Source of the DNA: Spisula solida
Taxonomy: Eukaryota; Mollusca; Bivalvia; Venerida; Mactridae
Length of the DNA stretch: 64,000 nt
NCBI GenBank assembly: GCA_947247005.1
Contig: OX365955.1
Span: forward strand, 3,420,001-3,484,000
Direction of reading: 5' to 3'
The position numbers were made by a program, and so were the translations under genes. Shown piece after piece: positions 58,467-64,000 of this stretch. The notes beneath the pieces were generated by a model. The model was not told the origin of the DNA. It saw only the letters and a list, made by a program, of their open reading frames with translations, and made no database searches. Each line of letters begins with the position of its first letter. Positions within the stretch are counted from its first letter, which is position 1.

Positions 58467-59625
58467 CTACATGTGACAGAGAGAACACTTACACCTTGGT
58501 CCTGTCCAGGTGTGGATCAGCCTCTTAAACTCCTTGTAGTGTTCCAACCGTCTTAGGTCAGTAAGGAGACTGTTCCACACCCGTGCAGCCTCAAATCGGA
58601 AAGAGTTATCTCCATAAGTTGTGGTCCGCACTGTAGGCACCTGTATAATATGATCACTCCTCATATTGTAACTGGAGGACTTGTACTGTGCTAAATCTTG
58701 TATGTATGGGGTGAGATTTTGTGAAAGCATTCGAAAGTCTCAATAGCAATTGTCTGTAACCGATTTAAGTGTAGTGCTTGTAGTTTAACCTTATTGAGGA
58801 GACATTCATAAGATGATGTGAAGTCATTGTGTATGATGCGTAAGGCCCTGTATTGGAGTTTCTCGAGTTTGTCTGTGTTGGCTTTACTACAAAAATGCCA
58901 CACAATGGGACAGAAATTGAAATTTGTCTTAATGAAAAAAGATTATATTAAGTCAGACAGGAAAGGCAGCACTCAACTTAACCAGCCGAACACAGAAAAC
59001 ATTAAAAACCCACAAAGCACTGAAAACACGGCATCCCGTCCTGAAAGTCTGCCGCCTCAGTCAGTCAAACTAAAACGGAACGAGAGCCATGTGACGAGAA
59101 AACAACAACCGGACACCACACACCACAACGACAATCCACAACACATACATTTATATAGCGTACATGCAATTTTGAAAGATACGAAGCAGCCTTGTGCTGG
59201 ACAACGAAATTGCAGAATGGCACATACAAAATGAACAAAGTTCAACAAAAAGGCACAATGGCGAAATATTTTTGTATTTTTACTATAAAGTGGACAATAC
59301 ATACATAGAGGAAGGTTGACTTAAATACAATAAGTCTTGTGGGTTCAGAGAGGAACTTACAAAGTCTTTGCTGGACGTTTAACTGCCTAGCGGCTTTCTG
59401 GCACATTTTGGATATCTGAGCATCAAAATTAAGGAGATACTCTAGTTCAATGCCAAGTAATTTGACCTGTTCTTCACTATTTGACCCCAACTGAGATAAC
59501 CTTGAACTTCTCAGGGTTGGAAGTAAACCAGTTTATGAGGATATTACTCTTCTCTTCAAGGGTAGTTTTGACCTGACTTTCGTCTTTATTCCAAAAGGTA
59601 AGGGTATTATCATCTGAGTTTGGAC
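58467..59625 (-). pseudogene. LINE reverse transcriptase C-terminal part, 5'-truncated and interrupted
   Basis: Three minus-strand pieces belong together. From 59625: SDDNTLTFWNKDESQVKTTL (the end of a YADD-type RT active site) and INWFTSNPEKFKVIS. From 59490: KLLGIELEYLLNFDAQISKM and ARQLNVQQRLCKFL. From 58932: CPIVWHFCSKANTDKLEKLQ YRALRIIHNDFTSSY, then RFEAARVWNSLLTDLR and the Cys-rich end GPRCKCSLCHM with a stop at 58467. This is the RT tail of a non-LTR element of the CR1/jockey type (clade not resolved). A repeat-A insertion lies in the middle and frames change. The 3' UTR extends left to about 58250. Confidence 0.78.
58935..59310 (+). repeat. Repeat A with extra sequence, inserted in the LINE
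   Basis: Starts ATTATATTAAGTCAGACAGG and GGCAGCACTCAACTTAACCA, with the CCGAACACAG block, then about 280 bp not seen in other copies (CACGGCATCCCGTCCTGAAA onward). It splits the LINE between RLIVFKS and the NFCPIVW segment. Right boundary approximate. The plus-strand 138-codon frame here is repeat sequence. Confidence 0.55.
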
Positions 59626-59635
59626 TTATCAATAG

Positions 59636-59913
59636 CAATCTCATTAAAATCAGACCCTAATTACGCTTCACTTCTTTACGCTGGTATAGGATCTGATGAC
59701 ACTCTGTGTTGGGTCATGTCGATATGAACTTTACGTCATCCAATCAAATCGCTGCTTTCACAAATCTGAAAGTGCGGCGAAACACTGCTGTGGCTACGTG
59801 ACGTCATTGTGTGCCAGAGAGGTTATTTGAACATGACCTCTTACCGAGTGTAGTCTGATCACTAACAGCGTAAAAAATTGAGCAAATGTCAGGGTCTGAT
59901 TTTAATGAGATTG
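59636..59913. mobile_element. 278-bp MITE with 9-bp target duplication
   Basis: Terminal repeats CAATCTCATTAAAATCAGAC CCT at both ends, perfect over 23 bases. Flanked by TATCAATAG at 59627-59635 and 59914-59922. A 9-bp duplication fits Mutator-like elements, though that is inference. It lies at the broken 5' end of the LINE fragment. Confidence 0.9.
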
Positions 59914-60548
59914 TATCAATAGCCGCACAAGTAATGTTTACGCGTATCTCGAGTTTCATGACATCAATTTATTAGATATACTCCTGCGATTTCTTTAAGG
60001 GAGTCAATAGTTTTCATAATATAAAACATAATACAGCTTTCCAAAAAACCTACCCACGGGCATATCAGCATTTTATTGGCAAGCTTCTGGCAATTATTCA
60101 AAGGGGACCATTATTTGTGGAACATGCAATATACGATCATTCAGGTCCCGAAACAACTATAACGGCTTCGGACTTATCAGCAATTTGTAAAGGTACTTCA
60201 GGTGAAATACACACCAGGCGAACTAATGAAAGGGAAACAACTATATCAGGCTTATTAACATTCTATACAATATGTTTTAGGTTCATGGAAAACTGTTTGT
60301 TGTATAAAACAGACCAAAGGGCACACAACTGTTGGTTATAAACTACTGATCAAGTGTTGTCACTAAAAGTCACACATCTGCAGATCCACGTACGGTGATC
60401 GATGTTTCAAGGCGGCAGAACCGAAGCTCTGGAATGCACTGCCAACAACAATCAGATACATTAAACACTACCACTATTTAGGAAAGCGTTGTAAACGCAC
60501 TATTTTACAAAAGCTAATTTAGGCTAATTATAGGTTTTACTTCCAAAA

Positions 60549-61323
60549 GTCCAAACGTTGTTTGTATAATACTGGCCTAAGGTCGCACAACTGATGATTG
60601 TATAATACTGACCTATGGTCACACACTTGTTGGTGTATAATACAAAGGACCAAACTTCACACACATGTTGGTTGTATAATACAAAGGACCAAACGTCACA
60701 CAACTGTTGGTTATATAATACAAAGGACCAAACGTCACACAAATGTTGGTTATATAATACAAAGGACCAGACGTCACACAAATGTTGGTTTGTATAATAC
60801 AAACGACCAAACGACACCCAACTGTTGGTTATATAATACAAAGGACCACACTTCACACAAATGTTGGTTGTATAATACAAAGGACCAAACGTCATACAAA
60901 TGTTGGTTTGTATAATACAAAGGACCAAACGTCATACAAATGTTGGTTTGTATAATACAAAGGACCAAACGTCACACAAATGTTGGTTGCATAATACAAA
61001 CGACCAAACGTCAAACAACTGTTGGTTATATATTACAAAGGACCAAACGTCACACAACTGTTGGTTGTATAAAACAAAGAACCAAAGGTCACACAAATGT
61101 TGGTTGTATAATACAAAGAACCAAAGGTCACACAAATGTTGGTGGTACAATACAAAGAACCAAACGTCACACAACTGTTGGTTATATCATACAAAGGACC
61201 AAAGGTCACACAACTATTGGTTGCATAATACAAAGGACCATAGGTCACACAACTGTTGGTTGTATAATACAAAGAACCAAAGGTCACACAATGTTGGTTG
61301 TATAATACAGAGGACCAAACGTC
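60549..61323. repeat. 39-bp tandem array, about 20 copies
   Basis: The unit TTGGTTGTATAATACAAAGG ACCAAACGTCACACAACTG is 39 bp, with occasional 40-bp units (for example around 60799). Because 39 is 13 codons and the unit lacks stops in two plus and two minus frames, the array produces many long, overlapping, 13-residue periodic frames. None has a motif or start context that would make it a gene. Confidence 0.93.
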
Positions 61324-61573
61324 AAGTATAGTCAAGTCAAGTCAAATTATTTGTTGGCATAAACAAAAGTCCATCGCCAAGTAAACATATATAAAAATCA
61401 ACATTGGCGGTATAAAAATGTAACTTATATATACATGTATTTGTTCTTGTCATTTCATTCAGACACACATAAGTTATTATCATCTCACTAACCGTTTAAT
61501 AAACAACCAACAACAGTATAGGTGTTGTCCCAACAAGCGGGTATTGTATTCATATGTACCAATATTTGTAAAA

Positions 61574-61921
61574 TTAACGAAACCATAATCGCACACATAC
61601 ATACACGATGATTGGTAAAATCACAAATATACCAAGGATGGTGCGTCGGGAACATGCACGACCTTCAAGTTGTCTGTCCCACGCACCAAACGGCATATTT
61701 ACTGAGATATCGTCCGAATATATTATGGTATCAATATATTGATATGGTACTAGGTACCTACAGTTTAAGGCACTTAGCCAAAATAAAAGTTCTGAGACGC
61801 AAATATTGTTTTCAGGAAGACTGACCGACCCGTCACAAGATCGTCTACGCTCAATCTCTGAATATAGATATCTGGTCATAAGCCTTACAACGTTGCCCAA
61901 AACGAGGATCAAAGAAACCAA
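61574..61921 (-). pseudogene. DIRS-like retroelement: RNase H region remnant
   Basis: The frame has LGNVVRLMTRYLYSEIERRR, VSLPENN, ELLFWLSALN and a YSDDIS segment, the order seen after the RT in DIRS-type elements (RLMTR..LY, L..LSFWLS, YSDAS). The following part and the tyrosine recombinase expected further left are absent; the 39-bp array occupies that place. Confidence 0.65.
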
Positions 61922-62096
61922 TTTACCCGGCGTGCAAATAGCCTAGCCTAGCGGAAGTAATCGGCAAGTGATCTAAAACACAATGAATAGATTCCCTGCA
62001 ACTCTCAATTCTTCTAGATGGGATTGAAAGAGAGAATTGTTTACTATCTCATAACATACCAATGCACTCAAGTCGTTGAACTGGTATCCAAATAGA

Positions 62097-62450
62097 CTAT
62101 TCATTGTTTATAACAAATCTTGCTGATAATAGACTGTCTTTAACAAACGTTGCATCTTTAACCGGATCGTTAAAAGTTCTGTTAGAACACCGGCCGTCGT
62201 CAAGAAACATAACTATCTTAACATGGTGAAATCTCCTATATCTAACAATTGCTCGAAAAGTTTTTGAAAATGATAAAAGAGGCACAACTCAATCCGAACG
62301 GTAAAACAGTAAAGCAGTAGTATTTCCACTTGACTGAAAACCTTAAATCTAAGATGAATCTCTTTTTCTTCTTGTTTATTAATTGAGACACTTTAATATC
62401 GGACTTAAAACATGCGGAATAAACGGTGTTTCTACAATATACTGACACTT
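62097..62450 (-). pseudogene. DIRS-like retroelement: reverse transcriptase remnant
   Basis: Two frames give KKKRFILDLRFSV, YYCFTVLPFGLSCASFI, then HHVKIVMFLDDG and FVKDSLLSARFVINNE. The PFGLS block and FLDDG with the two catalytic Asp are diagnostic of DIRS-type RT. About 50-60 residues, including the motif A Asp, are missing between LDLR and FTVLPFGLS, and a frame change follows PFGLS. Non-functional. Confidence 0.75.
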
Positions 62451-62666
62451 CAGCATTTCAGTTATAGACTCCTCTACGAAGTGCATGCTATCTAATGCCG
62501 ATTTGTTATTGGAAGCAAAACTCAAAAATGGTGTTTCCAAAAATGGTATTTTATAACCAGATCTAATTACTTCTAATATGCAATAATTTGCACCTATCTC
62601 ATCCCAAAACTAGACATGAGACCTCAGCCCTCCTTTTTACATTATGTAATCAGTAGTGTTAAAACA

Positions 62667-63208
62667 CTATTCATGATACAAGAAAAAATCATCATGCACG
62701 AATAATGTATCAAAATACTTATCATTTATTGGGAGCAGCTGCTGTTGCTGAGTTGACTGTCTTGCCGAGCTGTTCTGTACTACTGGCGAAGATTCCACTA
62801 CAACGTAATGACCAACAGTCCCGCCGGAAATGACCGGTTCTCCCACATTCAAAGCATGTGTCTCTGACTGTAGCTTGTTTGTAGCATCGAAAGGAATGAA
62901 AGGCGTCTCTGGGTTGAAAGGATTGCATCCCTGACCAAGTGTTGGACTGTGTAGACTGTCCTCTGATGGATGCCGTAGCATGAAAGGAACAGAAAAACGA
63001 AAACCATTATATCTAGTGTGGTTTGTCTTAAGCTTTTTGACTGCTCTAGCCTCGGGTTGTTTGAGTGTTTTCTCATCATCGCTATCGCTGCCGCACAGTG
63101 ACGGGGATTCATACACTCGAACTGTGCTACAGTCCCAGCGTCGGCTATTTTGAGCAATGTTTTTCTATAATGTACTTTCTTAAGCAAATCATTCACAATA
63201 CCTAACAC
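62667..63208 (-). pseudogene. DIRS-like retroelement: gag remnant with zinc knuckle
   Basis: Overlapping minus-strand frames. The one at 62928-62722 has CFECGRTGHFRRDC, a perfect CX2CX4HX4C knuckle. Upstream frames hold a helical KKVHYRKTLLKIADAGTVAQ segment and an acidic-basic SDSDDEKTLKQPEARAVKKL segment, read in different phases, so frameshifts are present. Its position before the DIRS-type RT supports gag. Confidence 0.65.
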
Positions 63209-63457
63209 TGTCTGGTCTGTGACGCAGACTGCAACCTTCTTAAGACCTTCTATCTCTAAATTAAATTCAAATTGATTCTTATTAGATTCGTTCTTGAATC
63301 CGGAGTCTTCTCCTTATTCTGGGCACATGAAACCACGTTCTGTTTCAGACTATTCAATTGTTTGTCGAAATAAGTTCTAAATAAACCGAAAATAAATACA
63401 TGTAAGTAAGTGAAAATGACAAATATACATGGTACTTATAAGACAAATATACATATA

Positions 63458-63540
63458 CAGTAAACTCCCTCAAAACCGGACCCTGTCCGGACCGGTTAGA
63501 AAGTCCGGTTTTGTGGGAGGTCCGGTTTTAAGGGAGTTAT
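63458..63540. mobile_element. Tigger/pogo-like terminal repeat hairpin
   Basis: CAGTAAACTCCCTCAAAACC GGACC and, 20-30 bases on, GGTCCGGTTTTAAGGGAGTT form a hairpin with a CCGGACCGGT centre. The start CAGT and TA on the left resemble pogo/Tigger ends. The unit is too short to be more than a relic. Nothing recognised in 63541-64000. Confidence 0.5.
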
Positions 63541-64000
63541 GTATCATGTACACTTTGATATGTTATCATAGGGAATGTAGTGTGTGTTTCATGATACATG
63601 TTTACGTTACATGTACAGTGCAACCTTTGAAGAGCATCACCATTAAGGGAGCTGCAAATATTTCAATTCTAACATCGATAAGTACTCAAATTGCTCATTT
63701 TTTAATTGGCCATAAAACTATCCAATGGCATAGACAGTGCAATCTTACAAATCCCTAAATGCAAGTGTGAGCTAATTGGAGACATATTAATTATATACGA
63801 TTGAGTGCAGTGTTTGTCGTAATTACAACATTTTGATGGGCTAAACGATCCTTTGTTCCAGTAATTGTTTGTTGCAATACCTACCCAAGAACAAAACATC
63901 TAATGGAAGGACCGTTTTCTTATTACACACGTTCGTTATTAGGCAATTATTTAATTTCATCGCGGCGAATTTCACAAAGTATTTTTCACGCCTGTGCAAA

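Noticed and set aside
60549..61323. CRISPR-like repeat-spacer appearance
   Set aside because: Units are contiguous with no unique spacers, in a eukaryotic genome.
60598..61331. Several overlapping 60-143 codon frames on both strands
   Set aside because: All are phases of a 39-bp tandem repeat (13 codons); periodicity, not coding, explains the lack of stops.

Overview
This is eukaryotic, AT-rich, repeat-laden nuclear DNA from an animal, most probably a marine invertebrate and by inference a bivalve mollusc. The clade call rests on the style of the repeats (TGACCT-rich tandem units, tRNA-headed SINEs, abundant MITEs, Ty3/Gypsy plus DIRS elements) and on a metazoan RFX-type gene. There is no prokaryotic gene organisation, and most open frames are spurious or belong to repeats.

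Only one host gene can be supported. On the minus strand, two exons with matching splice phases encode the region just N-terminal of the DNA-binding domain of an RFX-family transcription factor, closest to RFX6: first coding exon 14605-14773 and next exon 3622-3805, split by a 10.8 kb intron. The exon carrying the rest of the DNA-binding domain must lie beyond position 1. The intron holds SINEs, a MITE and microsatellites. From 14.8 kb rightwards no other host exon was found, so the remainder is probably upstream intergenic DNA.

Region by region: 1-14.8 kb is the 5' part of the RFX gene. 14.8-31 kb is a MITE/SINE field with a TATTGAA minisatellite, an inverted pair of CGTACG-rich elements, a mariner-like copy sitting inside another repeat, a 49-bp array born from a SINE, and a 1.06 kb DNA transposon with internal tandem repeats. 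31.4-36.2 kb looks like a second mariner-like copy split by other insertions. 39.8-48.7 kb holds tandem arrays, including four loci of units packed with TGACCT nuclear-receptor half-sites. 49.66-55.78 kb is a nearly complete minus-strand Ty3/Gypsy retrotransposon with 120-bp LTRs, an intact integrase, broken gag/protease/RNase H, and two nested insertions. Its LTR and primer-binding site suggest Tf1-like self-priming. 56.9-60 kb has foldback elements and a LINE 3' end broken by a repeat and a MITE. 60.5-61.3 kb is a 39-bp tandem array abutting a decayed DIRS-like retroelement (61.6-63.2 kb).

The most interesting signals are the putative self-priming signature of the Gypsy element and two unrelated repeat families carrying consensus nuclear-receptor sites (DR5 in one, DR1/DR0 in the other). 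All family names come from reading motifs by eye; no database search was possible.
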